From contig NZ_CP108427.1 of the NCBI RefSeq assembly GCF_035982055.1, positions 6,757,001-6,821,000 of the forward strand: a stretch of 64,000 bases of DNA. Reading direction: 5' to 3'. Below the pieces are notes generated by a model, which worked only from the letters and a program-made list of their open reading frames with translations, was not told the origin of the DNA and did no database searches. Source of the DNA: Streptomyces sp. NBC_01288. Lineage in GTDB: Bacteria; Actinomycetota; Actinomycetes; Streptomycetales; Streptomycetaceae. A program made the position numbers and the translations under genes. This document shows positions 31,739 to 42,313 of this stretch, in pieces (position 1 is the stretch's first letter; each line of letters starts with the position of its first letter).

Positions 31739-32683
31739 ATGGCCAGTCGTCCGGTCCTGACGGCCGCCCTCACCGCCCTCGCCCCCATCTCCTGGGGCAC
31801 CACCTACGCCGTCACCACCCAGTTCCTCCCGCCCGACCGCCCCCTCTTCACCGGCCTGATGCGCGCCCTCCCCGCCGGTCTCGTGCTCCTCGCGCTCGCC
31901 CGGGTGCTGCCGCGCGGTGCCTGGTGGTGGAAGGCGACGGTGCTCGGCGCGTTGAACATCGGTGCCTTCTTCCCGCTGCTGTTCCTGTCGGCGTACCGGC
32001 TCCCGGGCGGCATGGCGGCGGTGGTCGGCTCGGTCGGGCCGCTGATCGTCGTAGGCCTCTCGGCGGTGCTGCTGGGGCAGCGGCCCACGGCCCGGAGCGT
32101 GCTCACCGGTGCCGTCGCGGCCTTCGGCGTCAGTCTCGTCGTACTGAAGGCGGCCGGTGCGCTCGACCCGGTCGGCGTGCTCGCGGCCCTCGCGTCCACC
32201 GCCTCGATGTCCACCGGCACCGTGCTGACCAAGCGGTGGGGCCGCCCCGACGGCGTCGGCCCGTTGGCCCTCACCGGGTGGCAACTCACCGCCGGCGGGC
32301 TGCTGATAGCCCCCGTCGCCTTCCTGGTCGAGGGGGCACCGCCCGCGCTGGACGGCCGGGCGGTCGGCGGTTACCTGTACCTCGCGCTGGCCAACACGGC
32401 GATCGCGTACTGGCTCTGGTTCCGCGGCATCGGCCGGCTCTCCGCGACCCAGGTCACCCTCCTCGGCCCGCTCTCCCCGCTGACCGCGGCCGTCGTCGGC
32501 TGGGCGGCGCTCGGGCAGGCGCTCACGGCGGTGCAGGTGGCGGGGATGGCATTGGCGTTCGGGGCGACGGTGTTCGGGCAGATCGGTACGCGTACGCCTC
32601 CTGTTCCCGTTCGGGAGGTAGCGTCACGCGGGAATGTCGTTACGCAACGCCGCGCGGCGACATCTGTAACGCAACGCTCGTGA
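31739..32683 (+). CDS. EamA/DMT family membrane transporter
   Basis: 314 aa with about ten membrane helices in two EamA repeats (the first starting PVLTAALTALAPISWGTTYAV, the second PVGVLAALASTASMSTGTV). Such proteins export amino acids, metabolites or drugs. ATG 31739 follows GGAAGG; an ATG at 31694 lies inside the palindrome and is not credible. Its divergent MarR neighbour suggests inducible efflux. The C-terminal tail is short and basic. Confidence 0.88.
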   Translation: MASRPVLTAALTALAPISWGTTYAVTTQFLPPDRPLFTGLMRALPAGLVLLALARVLPRGAWWWKATVLGALNIGAFFPLLFLSAYRLPGGMAAVVGSVGPLIVVGLSAVLLGQRPTARSVLTGAVAAFGVSLVVLKAAGALDPVGVLAALASTASMSTGTVLTKRWGRPDGVGPLALTGWQLTAGGLLIAPVAFLVEGAPPALDGRAVGGYLYLALANTAIAYWLWFRGIGRLSATQVTLLGPLSPLTAAVVGWAALGQALTAVQVAGMALAFGATVFGQIGTRTPPVPVREVASRGNVVTQRRAATSVTQRS

Positions 32684-32716
32684 CGCATCGCTCGTGACGC
32701 AACGCCGGAGGCGCTC

Positions 32717-34045
32717 GTGGCCGAAGACTCCTGCCCCAGTTGTGGCAAGCCGCTCACCGCACGGGCGGGCCGTACCGGCCGGCGTTCCGTGTACTGTTCC
32801 GCCGCCTGCCGACAGAAGGCCTACCGGGAACGGCAGGGCGGCGGTGGCGGGGTCGGAGTCGACGGGCTGATCAAGGAGATCGGGCGGCAGGTGGAGGAGC
32901 TGGTGCTGCAGCCGCCTTCCGTCTTCTACTCCGGCGTGACGGAACTTTCGTCGTCCGTCGCGCGGCTGAGGCGGGTGGCGCGGACGGCGCGGGACACCGC
33001 CCAGGAGCCGACCCGGGAATCCGTCACACGGACGCCCGTCACGGAAGCCCCTGCCGTCCCCCAAGTCCCCGTCGACGAAGGCGACTTCGCGGCCCTCGTC
33101 GAGTCCCACCGCCGGGAGATCCAGGTCCACTGCTACCGCATGACCGGGTCGTACGACGACGCCGAGGACCTGGTGCAGGAGACGTTCCTGCGGGCCTGGC
33201 GGGCCCGGGACACCTTCGAGGGGCGGGCCGGTGCCCGTACCTGGCTGTACCGCATCGCCACCAACGCCTGCCTGGACTTCCAGCGCCGTACGGCCCGCCG
33301 CCCCAAGCGCTACGAACCGTTGCCCGGCATGAACCACGGCGGCGGGGAGCCGCCCGCCCGCATCACGTGGCTACAGCCGTACCCCGACGACGAGTTGCCC
33401 TCCGCCGAGGAGCAGCCGGAGGCCGCCGCGGTCTCCCGCGAGACCCTCGAACTGGTCTTTCTGGCCGCCGTCCAGCATCTCCCGCCGCGCCAACGCGCGG
33501 TGTTGGTGCTGCGGGACGTCCTCGGGCTGACCGCCGTGGAGACCGGCGAGGCGCTCGACATGACCGTGGCCTCGGTCAACAGCGCGCTGCAACGGGCCCG
33601 CCCCACCCTGCGCGACCGCCTTCCCGGCCGCCGCGCGGACTGGACGACCGACGAGCCCACCGAGCACCAACGCACCCTGGTCAAGCGGTACATGGCCGCC
33701 GCCGAGCGCCTCGACCTGTCCGAGGTCGCCGCGCTGCTCAGCGAGGACGTCACGCTCACCATGCCGCCGAACCCGTTCTGGTTCACCGGCCGCGATGCGC
33801 TCGTGGAGTTCTTGAGTGTCAGTCTCGACGCCAACTCGCCCATGTTCCTGGGGCATTGGCGTCACCTTCCCGCCCGCGCCAACGGGCAGCTCGCGGCCGG
33901 GGGTTACGTCCGTCGCCCCGGTACGACCGTCTACCGCGCCCAGGTCCTCGACGTGCTCCGCTTCGGCGCCGACGACCGGATCGTGGAGATCACGTCCTTC
34001 GAACCGCACCTGTTCCCGGCCTTCGGACTGCCGCTGAGGCTGTGA
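32717..34045 (+). CDS. ECF sigma factor with N-terminal zinc finger and C-terminal SnoaL-like domain
   Basis: 442 aa, long for an ECF sigma. In order: a treble-clef-like finger (C6, C9, C27, C31; YCSAACRQKAYRER), a Gln/Val-rich linker to about 115, sigma region 2 (FAALVESHRREIQVHCYRM and DAEDLVQETFLRAWR), sigma region 4 (LPPRQRAVLVLRDVLGLTAVETGEAL), and a SnoaL-like C-terminal domain (about 310-442). SnoaL-type extensions regulate the SigJ/ECF41-like groups in place of an anti-sigma. The zinc finger is an unusual addition. GTG 32717 follows GGAGG. Confidence 0.88.
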   Translation: MAEDSCPSCGKPLTARAGRTGRRSVYCSAACRQKAYRERQGGGGGVGVDGLIKEIGRQVEELVLQPPSVFYSGVTELSSSVARLRRVARTARDTAQEPTRESVTRTPVTEAPAVPQVPVDEGDFAALVESHRREIQVHCYRMTGSYDDAEDLVQETFLRAWRARDTFEGRAGARTWLYRIATNACLDFQRRTARRPKRYEPLPGMNHGGGEPPARITWLQPYPDDELPSAEEQPEAAAVSRETLELVFLAAVQHLPPRQRAVLVLRDVLGLTAVETGEALDMTVASVNSALQRARPTLRDRLPGRRADWTTDEPTEHQRTLVKRYMAAAERLDLSEVAALLSEDVTLTMPPNPFWFTGRDALVEFLSVSLDANSPMFLGHWRHLPARANGQLAAGGYVRRPGTTVYRAQVLDVLRFGADDRIVEITSFEPHLFPAFGLPLRL

Positions 34046-34139
34046 CCGACGAGAGGTGAGCGGTGACCGATGAGTGGTGGACCCCGCGTGCGTCTGTATG
34101 ACCGACTCGAACGACACACGACCCGCAAGGAGAACCACC

Positions 34140-34913
34140 ATGCTGCTCACCGACAAGACCGCGGTCATCTACGGCGCCGGCGGCTCGATCGGCGGTGCGG
34201 TCGCCCGCGCCTTCGCCGCCGAGGGAGCCCGCGTCCACCTCGTGGGACGCACCCTGGAGACGCTGGAGGCCGTGGCAGGTGACATCAAGGGCATCGGCAT
34301 CAAGGACGCCGAGGTCGCCGTCGTCGACGCGCTCGACGAGACGGCCGTCACGGAACACCTCGCCCGCGTCGGCGACATCGACGTGTCCTTCAACCTCGTC
34401 TCGCGCGGCGACGTCCAGGGACTGCCGATCACCGACATGCCCGTCGACGCCTTCCTGGCGCCGGTGATCAACGGCACCCGCGCCAACTTCATCACCGCCC
34501 GCGCCGCCGCCCGCCGCATGGCCGAACGCGGCTCCGGCGTCGTCCTCACCCTCAACAGCGGTTCCGCGCACGGCAGTCCGATGATGGGCGGCACCGGCCC
34601 CGCCGACGCGGCGACCGACAGCCTCGTGCGCAACCTGGCGATGGAACTGGGCCCGCGCGGCGTGCGCGCCGTAGGACTGTGGGCCGCAGGCATCCCCGAG
34701 ACCCTGACCGTCGAGAAGCTCGGCAAGGTCAACCCCGACCTCAACGAGGCCGCGATCCAGGGCATCCTCGACCACCTGTCGAGCCTGCGCATGACCCGCC
34801 GCAACCCCACCCTCGCGGAGATCACCGCGACCGCCGTCTTCCTCGCCTCGGACCACGCGGCGAGCATCACGGGCACGTTCGTGAACGTCACGGGCGGGAT
34901 GTTCCCGGGCTGA
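34140..34913 (+). CDS. atypical SDR family protein lacking the catalytic Tyr/Lys
   Basis: 257 aa. Rossmann fold with the NAD(P) motif YGAGGSIGGA (11-20) and the catalytic-site Ser (LTLNSGSAHG, Ser140), ending in the usual GTFVNVTGGMFPG. Where a YxxxK pair is expected, residues 151-161 read GTGPADAATDS, with no Tyr or Lys. It may bind cofactor or ligand without classical dehydrogenase activity. ATG 34140 follows AAGGAG. It lies 94 bp after the ECF sigma factor and could be one of its targets. Confidence 0.85.
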   Translation: MLLTDKTAVIYGAGGSIGGAVARAFAAEGARVHLVGRTLETLEAVAGDIKGIGIKDAEVAVVDALDETAVTEHLARVGDIDVSFNLVSRGDVQGLPITDMPVDAFLAPVINGTRANFITARAAARRMAERGSGVVLTLNSGSAHGSPMMGGTGPADAATDSLVRNLAMELGPRGVRAVGLWAAGIPETLTVEKLGKVNPDLNEAAIQGILDHLSSLRMTRRNPTLAEITATAVFLASDHAASITGTFVNVTGGMFPG

Positions 34914-35022
34914 GGGCGGGCCGGGTGGGGTCGTCCGTCCCCGGGGTCCCTCTTGACACGCCGTACTCCTGGAGCTCCCATGAGGAAGTTCAACAGCCCT
35001 ACAGGCAAAGGGAGTTGGCAGG

Positions 35023-36345
35023 GTGGCGAAGGGGAGAACCGGCGCGCGGACACCGCTCGTCCCGGGCGCGCCGTATCCCGGCGTCGACGAACTGGAGCGG
35101 CAGGCCCGCGCGTTGGTCGCCCGGGCGCCCGGGGTGCTGCGCCTGCGCGTCGTGGGGGAGAGCCGGGCCGGGCGTCCGTTGTGGCTGCTGTCGGCCGGGC
35201 ACGGGGACCGGCAGTTCCTGACCGTCGCGGGCGCGCACGCCAACGAACCCGTGGGCGGGGCCTCCGCGCTCCGCCTGGCACGGCTCTTCGCGCGCCGACC
35301 GCACTACCTCCAACTGCTCGGCTGCACCTGGCACTTCCTGCTCTGCCTCGACCCGGACGGAGCGCACCTCGCGCAGGGCTGGCAGCCGGAGGAACCGGAG
35401 CCGTCCCTGGAGGAGTGCCACCACACCTTCTACCGACCCGAGTTCGCCGGCCAGCCCGAGTCGATGCCGGCCCGGGGCGAGGGGCGAGAGCCGCTGCCCG
35501 AGTCCTCGGCGCTGGTGCGGCTGCTCGACGAACTGCGGCCCGCCGCCCAATTCACCCTGCACGGCATCGAGTTCGGCGGCGGCTTCGTCATGCTGACCGA
35601 GGATGTCCCGGGCGTCGCCGACGCCTTCCGGCACACCGCGGCCCGGCTGCGGATCCCCCTCGTCCATCACCCCCTCGACGGCCTCGACTGGCGCCCGGAA
35701 CCGCCCGGCGTCCTGGTGCTGCCGTCGGACCGGGGCACGGGCGAACGCGACCAGAGCGGCTTCGTCGCAGAGAGCACCTGGCTCCATCCCCGGCGCTACG
35801 GCACCCTCACCGCCCTCGTCGAGGCGCCCGCCTGGGCCGTCGCCGCGACGGGCGACCCGAGGCCGGCCGCCGACCCGGCGGGGGAGACCGCGCGGGTGAG
35901 CGAGCTGCTCCTCGACCGGACCCGGCAGCTCACCGCCGTACTCGGCGGGCGGGCGCTGGACCGTGTCCCCGAGGAGCTGAGGCCGCTGCGGGACGCGGGG
36001 CTGGAACTCGTCGACGTCTCGCCGTCCATCGCCGACACCTGGGCCGCCGAGGAACTCCCCGCGCACGAGGGCCACTTCGCGACCCTGGGCGTCTCCGCCC
36101 GCCGGGTCCCGCTGCGCGCGGCGGCCATGCTGCGCCGCGCCCTCGCCCGCACCGACCCCGACGCCTGCGAGACCCTCGGGAACCTGGTGCACGAGTGGTG
36201 CCGGGAACTGCGCAAGTCCTACGACCCGCGCTGGGTGCCCGTGGCCGTACAGACCGGGCTGCATCTGAGAACGATGCTCGACACCGCCCGGCTGCTGTGC
36301 GCGGAGGGCGGGCGTACGGAGGGTGGGTACACGGAGGGCGGGTGA
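35023..36345 (+). CDS. M14 family zinc carboxypeptidase-like protein
   Basis: 440 aa, no signal peptide. Zinc-carboxypeptidase motifs: His72 and Glu75 in AGAHANEPVGG, third zinc ligand His180 in FTLHGIEFGG, and a likely catalytic Glu267 in TALVEAPAWA. It would cleave C-terminal residues or amide-linked groups in the cytoplasm. GTG 35023 follows GGGAG. The C-terminus ends with a short GG-rich repeat (AEGGRTEGGYTEGG). Its stop codon lies within the arm of a strong terminator hairpin. Confidence 0.82.
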   Translation: MAKGRTGARTPLVPGAPYPGVDELERQARALVARAPGVLRLRVVGESRAGRPLWLLSAGHGDRQFLTVAGAHANEPVGGASALRLARLFARRPHYLQLLGCTWHFLLCLDPDGAHLAQGWQPEEPEPSLEECHHTFYRPEFAGQPESMPARGEGREPLPESSALVRLLDELRPAAQFTLHGIEFGGGFVMLTEDVPGVADAFRHTAARLRIPLVHHPLDGLDWRPEPPGVLVLPSDRGTGERDQSGFVAESTWLHPRRYGTLTALVEAPAWAVAATGDPRPAADPAGETARVSELLLDRTRQLTAVLGGRALDRVPEELRPLRDAGLELVDVSPSIADTWAAEELPAHEGHFATLGVSARRVPLRAAAMLRRALARTDPDACETLGNLVHEWCRELRKSYDPRWVPVAVQTGLHLRTMLDTARLLCAEGGRTEGGYTEGG

Positions 36346-36370
36346 CCGACCGGGTCACCCGCCCTCCGTG
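36330..36370. terminator. 18-bp perfect hairpin terminator overlapping the carboxypeptidase stop
   Basis: The arms 36330-36347 and 36353-36370 (CACGGAGGGCGGGTGACC and its exact complement) surround a 5-nt loop. It lies between two convergent genes and includes the last codons of the upstream gene; it should terminate both directions. Confidence 0.85.
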
Positions 36371-36379
36371 CAGTCTTGC

Positions 36380-38983
36380 CTAGTGGTCGGCGGCCGCGTC
36401 CGCCGCCTGGGCCTTCAGCGCGCGCTCGACGCCCGAGCGGGACTCCGAGACCAGGCGGCGCAGGGCCGCGTTGGGTTCGGCGGTCGTCAGCCAGGTGTCC
36501 GTGCGGTCCAGGGTGTCCTGGGAGACCTGGATCGACGGGTAGAGGCCGATCGCGATCTGCTGGGCGATCTCGTGCGACCGGGTGTCCCAGGCCTCCTTGA
36601 CCGCCGCGAAGTACTTCTCCGTGTACGGCGCCAGGAGTTCGCGCTGGTCGGTCTGGACGAAGCCCGAGATCACCGCTTCCTGAAGGGAGTTGGGGAGCTT
36701 GTCGGACTCGACGACCTGCGCCCAGGCCTCCGCCTTCGCCTCCTCGGTCGGACGGGCGGCACGGGCGGTCGCCGCGTGGCGCTCACCGGCGGCCGTCCTG
36801 TCCCGCTCGTACTCGCCGGCGATCTCCGACTCGTCGAACCGGCCGACGGACGCGAGGCGTTCGACGAACGACCAGCGCAGCTCGGTGTCGACGGCCAGGC
36901 CCTCGATCGTCTGGGTGCCCTCCAACAGGGCGTCCAGCAGGTCGAGTTGCTCCGGGGTGCGGGCTGTGGACGCGAACGCGCGGGCCCACGCCAGCTGGTG
37001 GTCGCTCGCGGCCTCGGCGGAACGCAGGTGCGCCAGCGTGGCGTCCGTCCACCGGGTGAGCAGGGCCTCGCGGGCGGCCGGGTCGGCGTACAGCTCGATC
37101 GCGAGCTTCACCTGCCGCTGGAGCGACTGCACGACACCGATGTCGGACTCCTTGCCGATGCCCGACAGGACGAGCGACAGGTAGTCACGGGTGGCGAGTT
37201 CGGCGTCCCGCGTCATGTCCCAGGCCGAGGCCCAGCACAGGGCGCGGGGCAGCGAGGACTCGAAGTCGCCGAGGTGCTCGGTGACGAACGCGAGGGACTG
37301 CTCGTCGAGGCGGACCTTCGCGTACGACAGGTCGTCGTCGTTGAGCAGCACCACGTCCGGGCGACGCTTGCCCACCAGCTGCGGTACGGCGGTGAGTTCG
37401 CCGTCCACGTCCAGCTCGACACGCTCGTCGCGCACCAACTTGCCGGTGTTCTCGTCGAGTTCGTACAGGCCCACCGCGATGCGGTGCGGGCGGAGAGTGC
37501 CACGCGGCGGAGCCGCATCATCAGATGCAGTGCCCTTCGCGCCGGCGGGCAGGGCCGGGGCCTCCTGGCGGATCGCGAAGGCGGTGATGACACCGTCCGC
37601 GTCCGTCTCGATCTCCGGGCGCAGGATGTTGATGCCGGCCGTCTGGAGCCACGCCTTCGACCAGGTGCTCAGGTCACGCCCGGAGGTCTCCTCCAGCGCG
37701 CCCAGCAGGTCCGACAGACGGGTGTTGCCGTACGCGTGGCGCTTGAAGTACGCCTGCACGCCCGCGAAGAACTCGTCCATGCCGACGTACGCGACGAGCT
37801 GCTTCAGGACGCTCGCGCCCTTGGCGTACGTGATGCCGTCGAAGTTGACGAGGACGTCGTCCAGGTCACGGATCTCGGCCATGATCGGGTGCGTGGACGG
37901 GAGTTGGTCCTGCCGGTACGCCCACGTCTTCATCGAGTTGGCGAACGTGGTCCACGAGTGCGGCCAGCGCGAGTCGGGGGCGTAGGCCTGGCAGGCGATC
38001 GAGGTGTACGTGGCGAACGACTCGTTCAGCCACAGGTCGTTCCACCACTCCATGGTGACCAGGTCGCCGAACCACATGTGGGCCAGTTCGTGCAGGATCG
38101 TCTCGGCGCGCACCTCGTACGCGGCGTCGGTCACCTTGGACCGGAACACGTACTGGTCGCGGATGGTCACCGCGCCCGCGTTCTCCATCGCGCCCGCGTT
38201 GAACTCCGGGACGAACAGCTGGTCGTACTTCTTGAAGGGGTACGCGTAGGCGAACTTCTCCTGGAACCAGTCGAATCCCTGCCGCGTGACCTCGAAGATC
38301 GCGTCCGAGTCGAGGTACTCGGCGAGCGAGGGCCGGCAGTAGATGCCCAGCGGCACGCTCTGCCCGTCCTTCTCGTACACGCTGTGCACGGAGTGGTACG
38401 GCCCGACGATCAGCGCGGTGATGTACGTCGAGAGGCGCGGCGTCGGCTCGAACACCCAGGTGTCGTCCCGGGGTTCGGGCGTCGGGGAGTTGGAGATGAC
38501 GGTCCAGCCGGAGGGCGCCTTCACGGTGAACTGGAAGGTGGCCTTGAGGTCGGGCTGCTCGAAGGCCGCGAACACGCGGCGGGCGTCCGGCACCTCGAAC
38601 TGGGTGTAGAGGTAGGCTTGTTGGTCGACGGGGTCGACGAACCGGTGCAGCCCCTCACCGGTGTTGGTGTAAGCGCAGTCGGCGACGACGCGCAGGACGT
38701 TGGGCCCCTCCAGCAACCCCGCGAGCGCGATCCGCGAGTCCTTGAAGACCTCGTCGGGGTCGAGCGGGTCGCCGTTCAGCGTCACCTCGCGGACGGCCGG
38801 GGCGACCAGGTCGATGAAGGACTCGGTGCCGCCCTCCGTCACATCGAAGCGCACCGTCGTCGCGGACCTGTAGGTCCCGCCCTCCTGCGCGCCGGAGAGG
38901 TCGAGATCGATCTCGTACGAGTCAACGGTGAGCAGCGTTGCCCGCTGCCGCGCCTCTTCGCGAGTCAGGTTTGTGCCAGGCAC
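36380..38983 (-). CDS. pepN: aminopeptidase N (M1 family), first copy
   Basis: 867 aa cytoplasmic zinc aminopeptidase. GAMEN exopeptidase motif at 264-268, HELAH zinc site (His298, Glu299, His302) and third ligand Glu321, followed by an ERAP1-like helical C-terminal domain. It removes N-terminal residues from peptides during protein turnover. ATG 38983 or the GTG-type alternative nearby is uncertain by a few codons; the coordinate given starts MPGTNLTREEA. A second M1 enzyme with the same opening lies about 21 kb away (57489-60101). Confidence 0.95.
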   Translation of the reverse strand: MPGTNLTREEARQRATLLTVDSYEIDLDLSGAQEGGTYRSATTVRFDVTEGGTESFIDLVAPAVREVTLNGDPLDPDEVFKDSRIALAGLLEGPNVLRVVADCAYTNTGEGLHRFVDPVDQQAYLYTQFEVPDARRVFAAFEQPDLKATFQFTVKAPSGWTVISNSPTPEPRDDTWVFEPTPRLSTYITALIVGPYHSVHSVYEKDGQSVPLGIYCRPSLAEYLDSDAIFEVTRQGFDWFQEKFAYAYPFKKYDQLFVPEFNAGAMENAGAVTIRDQYVFRSKVTDAAYEVRAETILHELAHMWFGDLVTMEWWNDLWLNESFATYTSIACQAYAPDSRWPHSWTTFANSMKTWAYRQDQLPSTHPIMAEIRDLDDVLVNFDGITYAKGASVLKQLVAYVGMDEFFAGVQAYFKRHAYGNTRLSDLLGALEETSGRDLSTWSKAWLQTAGINILRPEIETDADGVITAFAIRQEAPALPAGAKGTASDDAAPPRGTLRPHRIAVGLYELDENTGKLVRDERVELDVDGELTAVPQLVGKRRPDVVLLNDDDLSYAKVRLDEQSLAFVTEHLGDFESSLPRALCWASAWDMTRDAELATRDYLSLVLSGIGKESDIGVVQSLQRQVKLAIELYADPAAREALLTRWTDATLAHLRSAEAASDHQLAWARAFASTARTPEQLDLLDALLEGTQTIEGLAVDTELRWSFVERLASVGRFDESEIAGEYERDRTAAGERHAATARAARPTEEAKAEAWAQVVESDKLPNSLQEAVISGFVQTDQRELLAPYTEKYFAAVKEAWDTRSHEIAQQIAIGLYPSIQVSQDTLDRTDTWLTTAEPNAALRRLVSESRSGVERALKAQAADAAADH

Positions 38984-39095
38984 GCGGTCATCTCCTCGTT
39001 ATGTGTGGGTTGCGCCATCCTTCCACGGGAGCTGCGGGAAGCGCGATGTCCGTATCCCGCCGGTGAGCGGGGCGGACGAGCGCGAGCCTGGTGCC

Positions 39096-39572
39096 ATGAC
39101 GACGTACACGCCACGACCCATCGACCCGACAGTCCTGAAGGAGCTGCGCTCTGCTGACGACGCGGGGCGCGGAATGGTTCCCGTACTCGATGAGGAGGGC
39201 GCCGCTCCGCTCCGCTGCTGTCTGCGCCGCAGCGAGCCGGGTGAGCGGATCGCCCTCGTCTCCTACGCCCCGCTGCGGCGCTGGGCTGCGGAAACGGGCG
39301 CCGAGCCCGGGGCGTACGACGAACAGGGCCCGGTGTTCATCCACGTGGAGGAGTGCGCGGGGCCTGCGGCCGGCTCCGGGTATCCCTTCGCGAACGCCCA
39401 CCGCGTGCTGCGCCGCTACTCGGCCGAGGGCCACATCCTGGGCGGCGAGCTGGTCGACACCCTCGACGACGACGCCTTCGCCCGGGCGTTCGCCGATCCG
39501 TCCGTGGTTCTCGTCCACGTCCGGGCGGTGGAGTACGGCTGCTGCTTCTACGAGGTACGCCGGACGGGCTGA
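39096..39572 (+). CDS. DUF1203 family protein
   Basis: 158 aa. Conserved DUF1203 features: the cysteine-containing LRCCLRRSEPGERIALVSY early, EQGPVFIHVEEC in the middle, HRVLRRYSAEGHILGGEL and a C-terminal AVEYGCCFYEVRR. Cytoplasmic and small; function unknown. ATG 39096 is the natural start, divergent from pepN by 113 bp. Confidence 0.85.
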   Translation: MTTYTPRPIDPTVLKELRSADDAGRGMVPVLDEEGAAPLRCCLRRSEPGERIALVSYAPLRRWAAETGAEPGAYDEQGPVFIHVEECAGPAAGSGYPFANAHRVLRRYSAEGHILGGELVDTLDDDAFARAFADPSVVLVHVRAVEYGCCFYEVRRTG

Positions 39573-39573
39573 A

Positions 39574-39662
39574 TGGTCAGCCCCTCCGGCGTTTGAGGAG
39601 CGGGGTCCGGGGCGGAGCCCCAGAAGGATGGGACGGGTAGGGGCGGCGGGGGCGAGGAAAGC
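39574..39662. repeat. dispersed Streptomyces intergenic repeat
   Basis: The spacer between two convergent genes reads GCCCCTCCGGCGTTTGAGG, then a GGGTCCGGGGCGGAGCCCC hairpin and a GGGACGGGTAGGGGCGGCGG tail. From memory this is one of the most common intergenic repeats in Streptomyces genomes. The hairpin probably serves as a bidirectional terminator. Confidence 0.7.
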
Positions 39663-39665
39663 CCG

Positions 39666-41515
<1,850 letters not shown>

Positions 41516-41516
41516 C

Positions 41517-42251
41517 GTGGCCGCGGAGCGCAATGAATACGACGGCGTGGACGCGCTGATGGCCGCGATCACGGACGAGCCGCTGCCGCAAGGAGCGGAC
41601 GCGGACGCCGAGTTCATGGCCGAGCACCGGGTCGCCACCGCCGAAGTGGCATTGCTGCGCGAGCAGTTGGGGATCATCGGGGAGGCACTGTCGGCACCCC
41701 CGGCACCGGAACCCGTGGTGCGGGCCCGCCCGGCCCGGCGCCGCCGTCCCGCCCTGCGCGTCCTCGCCTACGGCACGCTCGCCACGGCCGTGATCGCCGG
41801 GATGGTCACCGGGCTCGCCTGGCTCGGGGCCCACAACGGCGGCGTCACCGCCGACTCCTCCTCCGCCCAGAGCAAGTCCGACGCCCCCGCCAAGGTGTCC
41901 GGCGACGGGCCGGCGCCGTCCGACCCGGAGCTGGCGCTGGCCTGCGACCGGCTCGTGGTCGAGGGCACGGTGGCCGAGGTGGAGACGTACGTGGACGACC
42001 CCTGGAGCCGGATCGTGCTGACCGTGATCCGCTCCTACAAGCCCGCCGAGGGACCTTCCCAGGTGTCCTTCCTCCTCGACGGCGGAGCGGACCCGAAGCC
42101 GCACAAGGGCCAGCACGTGCTGGTCGAGGTCGGCCGGGGCCGGCAGAACGCGAGTCTCTGGGCCGTCGGCGACACCCGCGTCGCCGTGAACCGCGCCTGG
42201 ATCCTCAAGGCCCTGCCCGGCTCCCGCACCACCACCTGCCCCGCCGACTGA
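41517..42251 (+). CDS. single-pass membrane protein, likely anti-sigma factor
   Basis: 244 aa. An acidic cytoplasmic N-terminal portion (about 1-75), one membrane helix (about 85-105, YGTLATAVIAGMVTGLAWLG), a Ser/Ala linker, and an extracytoplasmic domain (DRLVVEGTVAEVETYVDDPWSRIVLTVI). The topology fits a membrane-bound anti-sigma sensor, although no HxxxCxxC zinc motif is present. GTG 41517 lies 1 bp after the sigma stop, so the pair should be made together. Confidence 0.85.
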   Translation: MAAERNEYDGVDALMAAITDEPLPQGADADAEFMAEHRVATAEVALLREQLGIIGEALSAPPAPEPVVRARPARRRRPALRVLAYGTLATAVIAGMVTGLAWLGAHNGGVTADSSSAQSKSDAPAKVSGDGPAPSDPELALACDRLVVEGTVAEVETYVDDPWSRIVLTVIRSYKPAEGPSQVSFLLDGGADPKPHKGQHVLVEVGRGRQNASLWAVGDTRVAVNRAWILKALPGSRTTTCPAD

Positions 42252-42259
42252 ACACGAAA

Positions 42260-42289
42260 GGGGCGGGCGCCCGTACGGACGCCCGCCCC
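42260..42289. terminator. bidirectional terminator
   Basis: GGGGCGGGCG (42260-42269) pairs with CGCCCGCCCC (42280-42289) across a 10-nt loop, between the anti-sigma gene and the convergent protease gene. Confidence 0.85.
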
Positions 42290-42313
42290 CTCACCGCCGT
42301 ATCCCTGTCAGGG

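Noticed and set aside
34953-36383. Long plus-strand frame overlapping the M14 carboxypeptidase
   Set aside because: Arg/Pro-rich shadow of the real gene in another frame; high-G+C DNA gives many such frames.
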